The notes: a model not told the origin generated them from the letters alone. Positions 1 to 8,445 are shown, counted from the stretch's first letter. The stretch is DNA of 64,000 bases from Salinibacterium sp. UTAS2018 (GCF_004118935.1 NZ_CP035375.1:744001-808000); one strand, 5' to 3'. Numbers and translations: made by a program.

Positions 1-1
1 A

Positions 2-1198
2 CAAGTCGACGCCGAATACCGCACTCTGGCCAGCCGAGAATTCCGCGGCCTTTCTGGCGTCTCGATGGGCGGCTTTGGTGCTTACTCCATCGGCCTCGCG
101 TACCCGGAGATGTTCTCTTCGCTCGCCTCACACATCGGAGCGATTGGGCTCTCCCCCAGTCAGGTCGGCGTCACTGCTCCCGGCGGACCCGATGCGCAAC
201 CCCGTTCACCGATCAATGACGTCAAGGCGATGTCGACCGAAGTTCTCTCCACCTACGACTTCTACTTTGACGTCTGCGAGTTCGACGACTACGGCTTCGC
301 TACTCCGGCACGAAGCATGGATGCCGCGCTGACAGAGAAGGGAATCGCTCACACGTGGGAGGTTTACCCCGAAGGTCGCCACAACGATGCCTGCTGGATG
401 CCACACATCGCGGACTCGTTCGGCATGCATTCCGATCACCAGCGTGCAGCCGGCCTTCAAGAAGACTGGGTAGCCCCGAAGTTGTCGGTCTCGACCGGAG
501 CAGTTGAACCGAACGCTGCCGGGTGGTTCACCGACGCGGTGACCGTCACGGCAGACGCCACCGACGCCGCCGACTCCACACCCATCGTCGAGTTCAGGCT
601 TGATGGTGCGGCCTGGAGCCGCTACGACGGCCCCATCGAGATTACGGGCGACGGGCGCCACCCACTCGAGATGCGGGCAACGGATGCCGCCGGCAATGTC
701 TCCGAGGTGGTGTCCCGCACGATCGCAATCGACGCCACCGCGCCAACCGCTACGGCGAAGTTTGATGCGGAATCCCGCACTCTGACGCTCGCTGGAACTG
801 ATGGTGGGGCAGGTATCGAACGGCTCGAGTTCGTGATGTCCGAGGCAAGCGCATCCGCCCGCGTTGCGTTCACGGAGTACGAGGGTCCGCTGACGGTCGG
901 GGCCGAGGCCGCCGTCGTCAGCTACCGCGCGATTGATGCGGCAGGCAACATTGGAGAGCTTGAACGAATCTCCATCGCTGCGGCATCCGAGGTCACGCAA
1001 CCCGGCAACGGAAGCGGAACCGGCACGACTGATGCCGAGGCCGCCGACGGAACCGACGCCGCTGCCTTGGCATTCACCGGGGCAAGCATCAGCGGCTACC
1101 TTACGCTGGCAGCGCTTCTCCTCACGCTGGGCGCAGCCTTCGTTCTGCGCCGGCGCCGAACACTCCCTGACGCGCCTCAGCGCGCCATCGAGAGCTAG
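2..1198 (+). CDS. Surface-anchored esterase-like protein, 5' end outside the window
   Basis: The frame is open to the left edge, so the N-terminus is missing; 398 codons are visible. The first residues contain the nucleophile elbow GVSMGGFG of an alpha/beta hydrolase (esterase D type), with the serine at 62-64. A later GRHNDACW segment may hold the catalytic histidine. After it come two Ig-like or OmpL47-type segments ending in DAAGNVSE and DAAGNIGE, a Gly/Thr/Ala-rich linker, the motif LAFTG, a hydrophobic helix and RRRR. That tail is the layout of a class E-type sortase substrate, so the protein is probably linked to the cell wall. The substrate is unknown. The hydrolase fold and the anchor are read directly; the beta domains are a weaker assignment. 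Confidence 0.8.
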   Translation, partial: QVDAEYRTLASREFRGLSGVSMGGFGAYSIGLAYPEMFSSLASHIGAIGLSPSQVGVTAPGGPDAQPRSPINDVKAMSTEVLSTYDFYFDVCEFDDYGFATPARSMDAALTEKGIAHTWEVYPEGRHNDACWMPHIADSFGMHSDHQRAAGLQEDWVAPKLSVSTGAVEPNAAGWFTDAVTVTADATDAADSTPIVEFRLDGAAWSRYDGPIEITGDGRHPLEMRATDAAGNVSEVVSRTIAIDATAPTATAKFDAESRTLTLAGTDGGAGIERLEFVMSEASASARVAFTEYEGPLTVGAEAAVVSYRAIDAAGNIGELERISIAAASEVTQPGNGSGTGTTDAEAADGTDAAALAFTGASISGYLTLAALLLTLGAAFVLRRRRTLPDAPQRAIES

Positions 1199-1276
1199 TC
1201 GCTCGCTTCGGGCGGGGCCTGTCGCGCAGTAATGAGCGGCAAGCCCGTCCATCGCCCGGGTGAGCGTCTATGCCCG

Positions 1277-1335
1277 CTGAGGCCCGACCTGTTGCACGCC
1301 GTCGCAGAATGACGGATGCCGCGGTCGGGCCTCAG
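1277..1335. terminator. Perfect 13-bp inverted repeat, possible terminator
   Basis: Arms CTGAGGCCCGACC (1277-1289) and its exact complement (1323-1335) enclose a 33-base loop. It lies between the esterase gene and the tRNA gene on the opposite strand and could end transcription from both sides. No T-run follows. Just after it, two 11-base words are each repeated once (TGGCGTTTCCT at 1336 and 1350; CCTCAGTGGCG at 1330 and 1372). Confidence 0.45.
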
Positions 1336-1412
1336 TGGCGTTTCCTGGCTGGCGTTTCCTCGGCGACATGTCCTCAGTGGCGCTCGACGAGGGCTACGGG
1401 AGATGAGAGATG

Positions 1413-1486
1413 TAGGGCGGATGGGACTTGAACCCATGACCGACGGATTATGAGTCCGCTGCTCTAACCAGCTGAGCTACCGCCCC
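1413..1486 (-). tRNA. tRNA with CAT anticodon, probably tRNA-Met (elongator)
   Basis: Read on the minus strand the 74 bases fold as a tRNA. The acceptor is GGGGCGG with CCGCCCT (one G-U pair), the D-loop is AGCTCAGCTGGTTAGAGC, the anticodon loop is CTCATAA and the T-loop is GTTCAAGTC. The discriminator is A and CCA is only partly encoded. CAT can be elongator Met or, after lysidine modification, Ile. The initiator mismatch at the acceptor end is absent. Met is the likelier reading but Ile2 is not excluded. Confidence 0.9.
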
Positions 1487-1604
1487 GTGCCCACACTGCT
1501 GCGGGCGCGTATCTACGTTACCGGCAAAACCGAGTGATCGGCGCTACGACCGCCCGTTCAGCTTTCTCCCAAGCAACGTTGAGCCAGCGTTAATGTTGCG
1601 CTTC

Positions 1605-1616
1605 TACGATGAAGTT
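1605..1616 (+). promoter_or_regulatory. Candidate leaderless -10 element of dps
   Basis: TACGAT (1605-1610) is followed by exactly six bases and then the ATG at 1617. Transcription would start at or next to the A of ATG. This supports 1617 as the start rather than the in-frame ATG at 1593. Confidence 0.5.
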
Positions 1617-2159
1617 ATGACTGATTCACAGAAAGCGCAGACCACAAGTCCGGCAAAGTCGGGGGCTCGCAAGACTCGACAGCAAAATGCTGAGTCGGGC
1701 TTCACCGCCTCGAAGGGGCTTGCCGACAAAATGCAACAGGTGTTAGTCGACCTGATCGAACTCTCACTTCAAGGCAAGCAAGCGCACTGGAACGTCGTCG
1801 GCAAGAACTTCCGCGATACGCACCTCGTGCTCGACGAGATCATTGATGCCACGCGCGGGTTCAGCGACACTATTGCCGAGCGGATGCGCGCGCTCCATGC
1901 CACACCGGACGGACGCAGCGACACGGTCGCCGAGACGACGACACTCCCCGCCTTCCCCGCCGGTGAGATCAGCACGACAGACACTATCGATCTGCTGACC
2001 GAACGGCTTGAGGGCACCATCGCCACTATCCGGGAACTGCACGACCCCATTGACGAAGAAGACCCGACGAGCGCCGATCTTCTTCACGGTGTGCTCGAAA
2101 CACTTGAACAATACGCCTGGATGGTGTCGGCCGAAAACCGCACCCCCGCAAAGAAGTAG
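1617..2159 (+). CDS. dps: Dps family ferritin-like DNA-binding protein
   Basis: A 180-residue mini-ferritin. It would store iron by oxidising Fe(II) with peroxide at subunit interfaces and protect DNA in stress. The inter-subunit ferroxidase ligands fit the Dps spacing: His57 (in AHWNV), His69, Asp84 and Glu88. A Lys/Arg/Ser-rich tail of about 25 residues precedes the helices; such tails bind DNA in some Dps proteins. The start at 1617 is preferred over 1593 because of the TACGAT-N6-ATG arrangement and because no ribosome site precedes 1593. The gene is monocistronic and ends at a strong terminator. Confidence 0.92.
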   Translation: MTDSQKAQTTSPAKSGARKTRQQNAESGFTASKGLADKMQQVLVDLIELSLQGKQAHWNVVGKNFRDTHLVLDEIIDATRGFSDTIAERMRALHATPDGRSDTVAETTTLPAFPAGEISTTDTIDLLTERLEGTIATIRELHDPIDEEDPTSADLLHGVLETLEQYAWMVSAENRTPAKK

Positions 2160-2200
2160 GCTCCACGCCTGCAGTTACGAGCCGATTGCTGTGGCTCCCG

Positions 2201-2240
2201 CGAGAGCGTCTCCTGTTAGGAGGCGCTCTCGTTCTTTTTG
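2201..2240 (+). terminator. Rho-independent terminator of dps
   Basis: CGAGAGCG (2201-2208) pairs with CGCTCTCG (2224-2231), with an inner TCCT/AGGA extension, and is followed by TTCTTTTTG. The stop codon of the converging glycosyltransferase gene lies inside the hairpin. Confidence 0.85.
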
Positions 2241-3460
2241 CCTAAAGCAACGGGATCCGTAACCATTTCGCCGCGATACATGCTCTCGAAGGTGTCAAGA
2301 GTGCGCTGGATATCGTGCGCAGCAACGATCTCTAAGCTCTCTTTCTTGAACTTGAGAACTTCATCCGGCGCCATCGTGAGCACTCGGGTGAGCTTCGCCG
2401 CTAAGTCTTCAACATTGCCCGGCTCGAAGAGGAACCCATTCTCGCCGTCATGCACAAGGTGCGGCAGCGCCATCGCATTAGCTGCGACCACGGGCAGCCC
2501 CGATGCCATCGCCTCCATCGTGGAGATACTCTGCAGCTCGGCAATCGACGGCATTGCAAAGACCGATCCGCGCTGAAGAGCGTCGCGGAGTTGATCCTGT
2601 TCGACGAAACCAGTGAGCGTGACCCGGTCCTGCAGACCCAGTGACTGAGCGAGAGCACGGAGTTTGCCCTCCAGCTCTCCCCCGCCAACGATCTCCAGTT
2701 TGGCGTTCAGCGCCGGGTCCATAATCGCGAGGGCGCGAATCAGCTTGTCGATCTGTTTCTCGTCAGAGAGCCTGCCCAAAAACACGATGAGGTTCTCGGG
2801 TTTGGGCTCAAGATTGCCGTTGTAGCCGTCGGCGTTGATGCCGCACGAAACCGCGACGACGTTTCGCACCTTCGTATTGCCCTCAAGGTACTCGGCAGCA
2901 CGGCGTGTGGGGGTCGTGACGCTTTCAGCCCGCGCGAATGACCGCCCAGCGGCCTCCCACCCCATACGGATCGCCTTGCGGCGCAGGAACTTGGGGATGA
3001 TGTAAGCGTGATCGAGAAGATTCTCGGGCATGAAATGGTTCGTGCCCACGAGACGGATCCCCCGCTTGCCACCTTCGATCGTCATGCCGCGGCCAATAAT
3101 GATGTGCGACTGAAAATGGATGACGTCGGGCTTCACCTGGTCGAGGATGCGGGCCGAGTTCTGTTTTACACGCCACGGCATCATGAAACGCAGCCAGGGG
3201 TGACCGAGCCAACGCCACGAATAGAGGCGGTGGAGCGTCATCGACTGACCTTCATGCTCCTCGATCATCGTGCCCAACTTCTTGTTGGAGTACGACGGCG
3301 CCACGATGTGCACGTCGTGACCTCGTTCAGAGAGGCCGGCAGCGAGTCGTGCGATGAAAGTGGCGGCACCATTGATTTGCGGCCAGAAGGTGTCTGCGCC
3401 AATGAGGATGCGAAGTCGCGGTTTGCCCTCGTGGGGCGAGCGTTTCACAGCGGAAGTCAC
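2216..3460 (-). CDS. GT4-family glycosyltransferase
   Basis: A 414-residue GT-B retaining glycosyltransferase. The N-terminal acceptor domain starts with ILIGADTFWPQINGAATF and contains PDVIHFQSH. The C-terminal donor domain has FLGRLSDEKQIDKLI, IVGGGELEGKL and the E-x7-E type signature near SISTMEAMASGLPVVAA. This resembles actinobacterial mannosyl- or glucosyltransferases that build phosphoinositol mannosides or glycolipids; the donor and acceptor cannot be read from the sequence. It probably acts at the inner face of the membrane. The GTG start at 3460 gives a complete N-terminal strand. It converges on dps. Confidence 0.85.
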   Translation of the reverse strand: MTSAVKRSPHEGKPRLRILIGADTFWPQINGAATFIARLAAGLSERGHDVHIVAPSYSNKKLGTMIEEHEGQSMTLHRLYSWRWLGHPWLRFMMPWRVKQNSARILDQVKPDVIHFQSHIIIGRGMTIEGGKRGIRLVGTNHFMPENLLDHAYIIPKFLRRKAIRMGWEAAGRSFARAESVTTPTRRAAEYLEGNTKVRNVVAVSCGINADGYNGNLEPKPENLIVFLGRLSDEKQIDKLIRALAIMDPALNAKLEIVGGGELEGKLRALAQSLGLQDRVTLTGFVEQDQLRDALQRGSVFAMPSIAELQSISTMEAMASGLPVVAANAMALPHLVHDGENGFLFEPGNVEDLAAKLTRVLTMAPDEVLKFKKESLEIVAAHDIQRTLDTFESMYRGEMVTDPVALGKKNESAS

Positions 3461-3589
3461 AGTCGAAGATTTCCTTAACAGTTATGCACGATGAGCCAGC
3501 CGTTTTCGACCCGGTCAGGTCATCGGCAACTAATAAGGTACCCCACGGCGCCTGTATCGACGGGGCGCTGAGCCGCAGACTGCGAAATG

Positions 3590-4531
3590 CTATGCCTTGA
3601 TCTGCGGATGATGCTTCGACAGCGAAAACACCCCAAAGATGGCGATGGCGCCAGTAATCACAAACGCGATGACCGCCCAGAGTGGCGCATCCGCCGCTTC
3701 GCCCAACACCAGGATGCCGACGGTCACGGCAACGAGAGGATCGACGACGGTGAGTCCGGCAACAACGAGATCGGGTGGGCCCGAGGCATATGCAGTCTGA
3801 ACAAAGTACGAGCCGAGCAACGAGGCGGCGATAAGCCCGACGATACAGAGGATCGTCAAGAAGTCAGTACTCTCGAAACCCGAACCGGAGATAACGATCG
3901 TCTTCACACGGTCGATCACGACCTTCGCCAGCGTAGCCACGAAACCGAACAGCATTCCGGCACCCAAAATGTAGAAAATGGGTGAGGCGTTCTTGCGGAA
4001 AACGAGAAACAGAACGATCCAGGCAGTTAATACGACAGCCAAAATGATGAGCACCAGCGAGAGCTCGCGCTGTGTCACCACCGTAGATTTCGCGAACATT
4101 GCTGCGATACCGACGAAAATGCCGACGCCGGCAACGCACATGACGATCGCGCGGATAGAGATCGCATCGAGCCGCACCTTGGCGATGCGCGAGTTCATGA
4201 TGGCCGTCATCACGAGGGCAACAGCGCCGAGCGGCTGCACCACCATGATGGGAGCGATAGCGAGGCTCGAGAGCTGAAACACGATCGCTAAGCCGAGAAA
4301 CGCTGTGCCGATTACCCACGAGGGGCGAGCGAGCAGCGCCTTGATTTGAGAGAAGTTAAGACCCGTGTTCGCGTCGCTGCCGTGCTTCTCTTCCATGCGA
4401 GCAACGCCGCGGTGCTGAAATTGTGCGCCGAGCGACAGCAGAATCGCCCCGATCAGAGCAAGAGGAATTCCAGCGACCTGAAGCGGGGTCAGACTGATCT
4501 GATCGGTGAGGTCAAGAATGTCTGGCGGCAC
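3590..4531 (-). CDS. DMT-superfamily (EamA/NIPA-like) membrane transporter
   Basis: 313 residues with about nine hydrophobic helices, such as GIPLALIGAILLSLGAQ near the N-terminus and PLWAVIAFVITGAIAIFGV near the C-terminus. The repeated AP(I)MVVQPLGAVAL / GLTVVDPLVAVTVGILVLGE halves show the internal duplication of the drug/metabolite transporter superfamily. The substrate is unknown; small amines, nucleobases or Mg2+ (NIPA relatives) are possible. The GTG start fits TACATT-N6-GTG. The gene is divergent from def with 40 bases between starts. Confidence 0.75.
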   Translation of the reverse strand: MPPDILDLTDQISLTPLQVAGIPLALIGAILLSLGAQFQHRGVARMEEKHGSDANTGLNFSQIKALLARPSWVIGTAFLGLAIVFQLSSLAIAPIMVVQPLGAVALVMTAIMNSRIAKVRLDAISIRAIVMCVAGVGIFVGIAAMFAKSTVVTQRELSLVLIILAVVLTAWIVLFLVFRKNASPIFYILGAGMLFGFVATLAKVVIDRVKTIVISGSGFESTDFLTILCIVGLIAASLLGSYFVQTAYASGPPDLVVAGLTVVDPLVAVTVGILVLGEAADAPLWAVIAFVITGAIAIFGVFSLSKHHPQIKA

Positions 4532-4571
4532 CCGTCAAATGTACTGCGTTAACTCGGGATATTCTGGGCAC
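4532..4571. promoter_or_regulatory. Divergent leaderless promoter region between the DMT gene and def
   Basis: On the minus strand TACATT (4538-4543) stands six bases before the GTG of the transporter. On the plus strand TATTCT (4560-4565) stands six bases before the ATG of def. Both would give transcripts starting at the start codon. -35 elements are not clear. Confidence 0.5.
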
Positions 4572-5135
4572 ATGGCCGTTCTTCCCATCATCATCACCGG
4601 CGAACCGGTGCTCCATTCTCCCGCGAATCCGGTAACGGCCTTCGACAGCGAACTCGCGACCCTGGTGGCCGACATGTTCGAGACCATGGAAGAGGCACCT
4701 GGCGTTGGGCTTGCGGCCCCTCAGGTAGGCGTAGGGCTGCGCGTCTTTGTCTACGACTGGGCCGACGAGAACGACACACTCTGGCGCGGCGTCGCCATCA
4801 ATCCTGAGTTGTGGCAAAGCCCTCTCCCCCTGCTCGACATCGATGAAGCGGATGAAGAGGGTTGCCTTTCCATCCCGGGCGAACGATTCCCGCTGATCCG
4901 TTCCGAACGCGTCATTCTGCGCGCCTTAGATCTCGACCAGAAGCCGTTTGAGATCGAGGCGTCTGGCTGGCTCGCCCGCATCTTCCAGCATGAATACGAC
5001 CACCTCGACGGCGTGCTCTACGCCGACCGCTTACAAGCCCCGGATGCCAAGGCCGCCGCGAAGGCGATCCGCAAGCAAGGGTGGGGCCAGCCCGGTCACT
5101 CGTGGTTGCCCACCGAGGAACAGCTCGACGCCTAG
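4572..5135 (+). CDS. def: Peptide deformylase
   Basis: 187 residues. It removes the formyl group from nascent N-terminal methionine at the ribosome. All three metal-site motifs are present: GVGLAAPQVGV (motif 1), EGCLSIPG with the cysteine ligand (motif 2) and QHEYDHLDG with the two histidine ligands and catalytic Glu (motif 3). The reading frame is open upstream to 4506, but ATG 4572 gives the usual N-terminus (AVLPIIITGEPVL) and sits six bases after TATTCT. The 3' end overlaps the end of the converging azlD by four bases. Confidence 0.95.
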   Translation: MAVLPIIITGEPVLHSPANPVTAFDSELATLVADMFETMEEAPGVGLAAPQVGVGLRVFVYDWADENDTLWRGVAINPELWQSPLPLLDIDEADEEGCLSIPGERFPLIRSERVILRALDLDQKPFEIEASGWLARIFQHEYDHLDGVLYADRLQAPDAKAAAKAIRKQGWGQPGHSWLPTEEQLDA

Positions 5136-5437
5136 ATTAGGGCGCGGATTCCAGCCGCCACCAGCGCGGCCGCGATGATCACGACGATGAACGGAACCCG
5201 CAGCGCGAAGAGCACGGCGGCAACCGCGACAGCAGGCAGCCGAGCATCCACGTCGAAACCACGAGCTGAACCGAACGACTGCACAACGATGAGCGCTGCC
5301 AGCAGCGAGACTGTGAGCAGGTTCGCAAGCCTCGCGACCGTGGGCTTCTCTGCCCACACCGCGGGAATAGTGAACCCCGCAAGTTTTAGCGCGAGGACCG
5401 CGATCGACGCGATCAGAATGATGTGCCAGACAGTCAT
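5132..5437 (-). CDS. azlD: AzlD-family branched-chain amino acid export subunit
   Basis: A 101-residue protein with three to four membrane helices, of AzlD length. AzlD partners AzlC in export of branched-chain amino acids and analogues. Its start overlaps the end of azlC by four bases, so the two are translationally coupled. It is the last gene of the kinase-regulator-azlC-azlD operon. Confidence 0.82.
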   Translation of the reverse strand: MTVWHIILIASIAVLALKLAGFTIPAVWAEKPTVARLANLLTVSLLAALIVVQSFGSARGFDVDARLPAVAVAAVLFALRVPFIVVIIAAALVAAGIRALI

Positions 5438-6195
5438 CGCTCCCCCATCGGATCGGGTTCAGCCTCGGCAAGGTCACTCTCGCGGGTTCCCAGCCAGTTC
5501 GTGAGGCCCACAGCCACGGCAACGAGCGTCGCCGCGAGCACGGGCAGCCCCGCCGGCAGAACAGGCATGAGCACAGCAGCAACGGCTGCTGCGCCGACCG
5601 CCACCACGATGGGTTGCAGCTGCTTGAGCCGCGGCCAGAGGAGGCCGAGGAACGCAGCGGCGGCTGCGGCGTCCAATCCGTACTGGCTCACATCCCCGAG
5701 CTGGTCTCCGATGAGCGCCCCGAGGAGTGTTGTCAGATTCCATCCGACGTAAATGATGGCGCCTGTCCACCAAAATCCGGCGCGCTGGCTCGCCAGAGTG
5801 GGTTGCGCCGTGGAGACGGCCGTGCTTTCATCGATGGTCCAGTGCCCTGCCAATAGTCGTTTGGCAACACCGGGGCCGATCATCGGAGCCACTCGCAGGG
5901 CGTATAACGAGTTGCGCGCCCCCAACAGCACCGCACTGGCGATAGCGGCACCGCCCGCCGCCGCGCCCCCCGTAGCGAGCACGCCGACGAGGGCAAATTG
6001 AGAACCGCCGGAGAACATCAGCAGGCTGAGCACGCACGCTTGCCAGACATCCAGACCCGCCGCTACCGCCAACGCGCCAAATGAGATCCCATACGCAGCG
6101 ACAGCGAGACCCACCGCAAAACTGGAACGAATAGCCGCGGATACTTCGGCAGAGCGAACCGGTCGGTCGGCGCGACGCAAAATGCTGCCCGTCAC
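5434..6195 (-). CDS. azlC: AzlC-family branched-chain amino acid exporter
   Basis: 253 residues and about seven helices. The N-terminal FAVGLAVAAYGISFGALA and the FSGGSQFALVGVL and GARNSLYALRVAP segments are the AzlC hallmarks. With AzlD it should form a proton-driven exporter of leucine, isoleucine, valine or related amino acids in the cytoplasmic membrane. It follows the response regulator with a four-base overlap. A C-terminal charged tail (about 25 residues) is extra to the helices. Confidence 0.85.
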   Translation of the reverse strand: MTGSILRRADRPVRSAEVSAAIRSSFAVGLAVAAYGISFGALAVAAGLDVWQACVLSLLMFSGGSQFALVGVLATGGAAAGGAAIASAVLLGARNSLYALRVAPMIGPGVAKRLLAGHWTIDESTAVSTAQPTLASQRAGFWWTGAIIYVGWNLTTLLGALIGDQLGDVSQYGLDAAAAAAFLGLLWPRLKQLQPIVVAVGAAAVAAVLMPVLPAGLPVLAATLVAVAVGLTNWLGTRESDLAEAEPDPMGER

Positions 6196-6857
6196 CCCGC
6201 TCGCCCCAGAGACACGAGCCCGGTCTCATAAGCGATCACCACGAGCTGCACGCGGTCTCGGGCGGCCAACTTCGACATGATGCGAGAGACGTGAGTCTTG
6301 GCCGTAAGAGGGCTTAAAAAGAGGGTGGTGCCGATCTCTGAATTGGTGAGACCCTGGCCAACGAGAGCCAAAACTTCACGTTCTCGATCAGTGATGGCCG
6401 AGAGGATGGAGTCGTCGACCGCAACGTGAGAGCCACGAGCAAAGCGTTCGAGCAGTCGTTTTGTGACGCCCGGGCTCAAGAGGGCATCGCCCGACGCGAC
6501 GATACGAACCGCCCGGATGAGTTCTACCGGCTCGGTATCTTTCACGAGAAAACCGCTGGCTCCGGCGCGGATTGCGCGGGCGACGTACTCGTCCACTTCA
6601 AAAGTGGTCACAATCACGATGCGCGTATCAGCAAGTTCAGGAAATGTTGCGATCTGTTCGGTCGCCCACAGTCCATCGCCCTCCGGCATCCGGATGTCCA
6701 TCAGCACAACGTCGGGACGCTCCCGATGCACCACTTCAATGACCTCGGTGCCGGTTGCCGCCTCGCCGACCACCTCGATGCCGTCTTCGGCGTTGAGAAG
6801 ACTGCTGAAGCCGGCACGAATCAGCTGTTGATCATCCGCAATTACGACGCGGATCAT
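6192..6857 (-). CDS. NarL/LuxR-family response regulator
   Basis: 221 residues. The receiver domain has the acidic pocket (Asp8, Asp9), phospho-acceptor Asp54 in VVLMDIRMP and Lys106 in FLVKD. The C-terminal LuxR helix-turn-helix reads TDREREVLALVGQGLTNSEI followed by SPLTAKTHVSRIM. It starts within the end of the kinase gene (four-base overlap), so it is the partner of that kinase. Because azlC and azlD follow in the same overlapped operon, autoregulation and control of export are likely, but this is inference. Confidence 0.93.
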   Translation of the reverse strand: MIRVVIADDQQLIRAGFSSLLNAEDGIEVVGEAATGTEVIEVVHRERPDVVLMDIRMPEGDGLWATEQIATFPELADTRIVIVTTFEVDEYVARAIRAGASGFLVKDTEPVELIRAVRIVASGDALLSPGVTKRLLERFARGSHVAVDDSILSAITDREREVLALVGQGLTNSEIGTTLFLSPLTAKTHVSRIMSKLAARDRVQLVVIAYETGLVSLGRAG

Positions 6858-8158
6858 ACGGATGCCGACCGGCGCGGGATTCGAGCCGTTACGACTGTGC
6901 CGCGCGGCGCGCTCTCGCGCACCGTTAACGTTCCACCAAGGAGTTCAGCTCGCTCCCGCATGCCCACCAGCCCTCGACCCTCCGTGTGACCGTCAGCGTC
7001 GATACCAACACCGTCATCGGCAATAGTAACGAGATAGTCATCGCCCTCGACGGCTAACGACACGACGGCAGTCGTCGCCGAGGCATGCCGCACGACGTTC
7101 GTGAGGGATTCCTGAACGATTCGATAGAGCGCCAATTGCACTGCCGCAGCGGTCTGCTCCGAGATTTCTGAACTGAAATGCACCGCGAGTCCTTGGGCCC
7201 GCACCGAATCGACGAGACTAACGAGGCGCGAAAGATCAGGTTCCGGAACAAGTGGAGCATCATCCGATCTCGCGTCGCCTAAATCGGTGCCGTCGTTACG
7301 CAACATCCCCAGCAGCGACCGCACTTCGTCAAGAGCCTCTTTGCTCGAGCGTTTGATGCTCGCGAGTGCTTCTTCGGCCTGCTCGGGCTGCTTGTGCATG
7401 AGGTGAAGGCCGACGCCGGCCTGCACGTTGATCTGGCTGAGCGAATGCGCCAACACGTCGTGCAATTCGCGGGCGATCCGGGTGCGCTCGGCCCGCAGTT
7501 CTTCTTCTCTGCGACTCTGGAAAGCAATGTGGAAATGCTCGAGTTGCTCGCGCCGCCGCCGGTTCACCTCGGCAAACGCCAGCACCAGCAGCAGGCCAAT
7601 GGTCGTCGCGACAACGCGATGAGAGTCGAGGTCGATGCCCACAACGAGCCCGGCCAAGAGCGTCGCCTCCCACACCACAATCATGGAGACCCACGTCCAA
7701 GTGCGGGCGCCGTGCGAGATTGCGATAACGATCGCGAAGGCGAGCGCCATGTAAGGCGCAGACAGCGCCGAGTAACCGATCAGAAAGTCTGCCGCCGCCA
7801 AAGCAGAAATGACCGCGATGAGCGGCCCGGGATACTGGCGGATCCACAGCAGCAACAGCGGCCCGATAACCGAGAGTGCTAGGGCAGCGATCGCGCCCGG
7901 GCCGATGCTGCTCAGCTCCAGAACAGTGCTGAACGGCAACACGGATGCCGCATCGCCGTACTCTGCGTAGGCGCCCGTCCAGATCACGCCCGCAATCGTG
8001 ATCGGCACTTGCACCAGCAGCGAGACAACTACGGGCATCCACCGTCGCAAGCGACGCGTCCGTGGAGACTGCGACGCCGTGACGCCCGCGCCGTTCAGAA
8101 GCCCGTCGAGCATCCGACTCGAAGCGCGCGGTGTCGAGCGACGGGATGACGAAGGCAT
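6854..8158 (-). CDS. Sensor histidine kinase (HisKA_3 type)
   Basis: 434 residues. About five hydrophobic segments (residues 40-200) form the membrane sensor without a large outside loop. HisKA_3 has the phosphorylated His233 in IARELHDVLAHSLSQ. The HATPase domain shows N-box NVVRHASA, G1 DDGVGID and G2 GRGLVGMRER. It phosphorylates the adjacent NarL-type regulator. The signal is unknown; linkage to azlCD points to amino acid or membrane stress. The ATG has TACCAT exactly six bases upstream. Confidence 0.93.
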   Translation of the reverse strand: MPSSSRRSTPRASSRMLDGLLNGAGVTASQSPRTRRLRRWMPVVVSLLVQVPITIAGVIWTGAYAEYGDAASVLPFSTVLELSSIGPGAIAALALSVIGPLLLLWIRQYPGPLIAVISALAAADFLIGYSALSAPYMALAFAIVIAISHGARTWTWVSMIVVWEATLLAGLVVGIDLDSHRVVATTIGLLLVLAFAEVNRRRREQLEHFHIAFQSRREEELRAERTRIARELHDVLAHSLSQINVQAGVGLHLMHKQPEQAEEALASIKRSSKEALDEVRSLLGMLRNDGTDLGDARSDDAPLVPEPDLSRLVSLVDSVRAQGLAVHFSSEISEQTAAAVQLALYRIVQESLTNVVRHASATTAVVSLAVEGDDYLVTIADDGVGIDADGHTEGRGLVGMRERAELLGGTLTVRESAPRGTVVTARIPRRSASV

Positions 8159-8170
8159 TCTCCGATGGTA
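8159..8170 (-). promoter_or_regulatory. Candidate leaderless -10 of the kinase-azlCD operon
   Basis: On the minus strand TACCAT (8165-8170) is followed by CGGAGA and the ATG at 8158, the same TANNNT-N6-start spacing seen at several other genes here. Confidence 0.5.
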
Positions 8171-8271
8171 GTTGGCGCACTGCGCGCCCGCGTCGGCTTT
8201 GAGGCGCAGTAGGCGCTACTCCCGGCGGAGTACGAGGCCAGCCGCCTACAAGGCCAGCAGACTGCGAGGTC

Positions 8272-8333
8272 GGGAAACGTCGCGAGGGAAACCTCGCCAG
8301 GGAAACGTCGCCAGGGAAACGTTGCTAGGGAAA
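8272..8333. repeat. 14-bp tandem repeat, about 4.4 copies
   Basis: Units GGGAAACGTCGCGA, GGGAAACCTCGCCA, GGGAAACGTCGCCA and GGGAAACGTTGCTA follow each other head to tail, then GGGAAA. The block lies between the histidine kinase start and the tRNA-Asn terminator and codes for nothing evident. Confidence 0.85.
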
Positions 8334-8366
8334 AGCAAAGTCCCGGCCACCTGAGTGACCGGGACT
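8328..8366 (-). terminator. Terminator of tRNA-Asn
   Basis: AGTCCCGG (8339-8346) pairs with CCGGGACT (8359-8366). On the minus strand the hairpin is followed by TTGCTTTTCCC, so it fits termination of the tRNA transcript. Confidence 0.75.
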
Positions 8367-8372
8367 GACTTG

Positions 8373-8445
8373 CTCCTCGACTTGGACTTGAACCAAGAAC
8401 CTACGCATTAACAGTGCGTTGCTCTGCCAATTGAGCTATCGAGGA
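8373..8445 (-). tRNA. tRNA-Asn (GTT)
   Basis: 73 bases on the minus strand. Acceptor TCCTCGA pairs fully with TCGAGGA, the D-loop is AGCTCAATTGGCAGAGC, the anticodon loop is CTGTTAA (GTT) and the T-loop GTTCAAGTC. The discriminator G is as expected for Asn. Confidence 0.95.

Noticed and set aside
1593..1616. Eight-codon upstream extension of Dps
   Set aside because: No ribosome site and the -10 TACGAT lies inside it; ATG 1617 fits better.
8272..8333. Possible CRISPR array
   Set aside because: Units of 14 bases are directly adjacent with no spacers.
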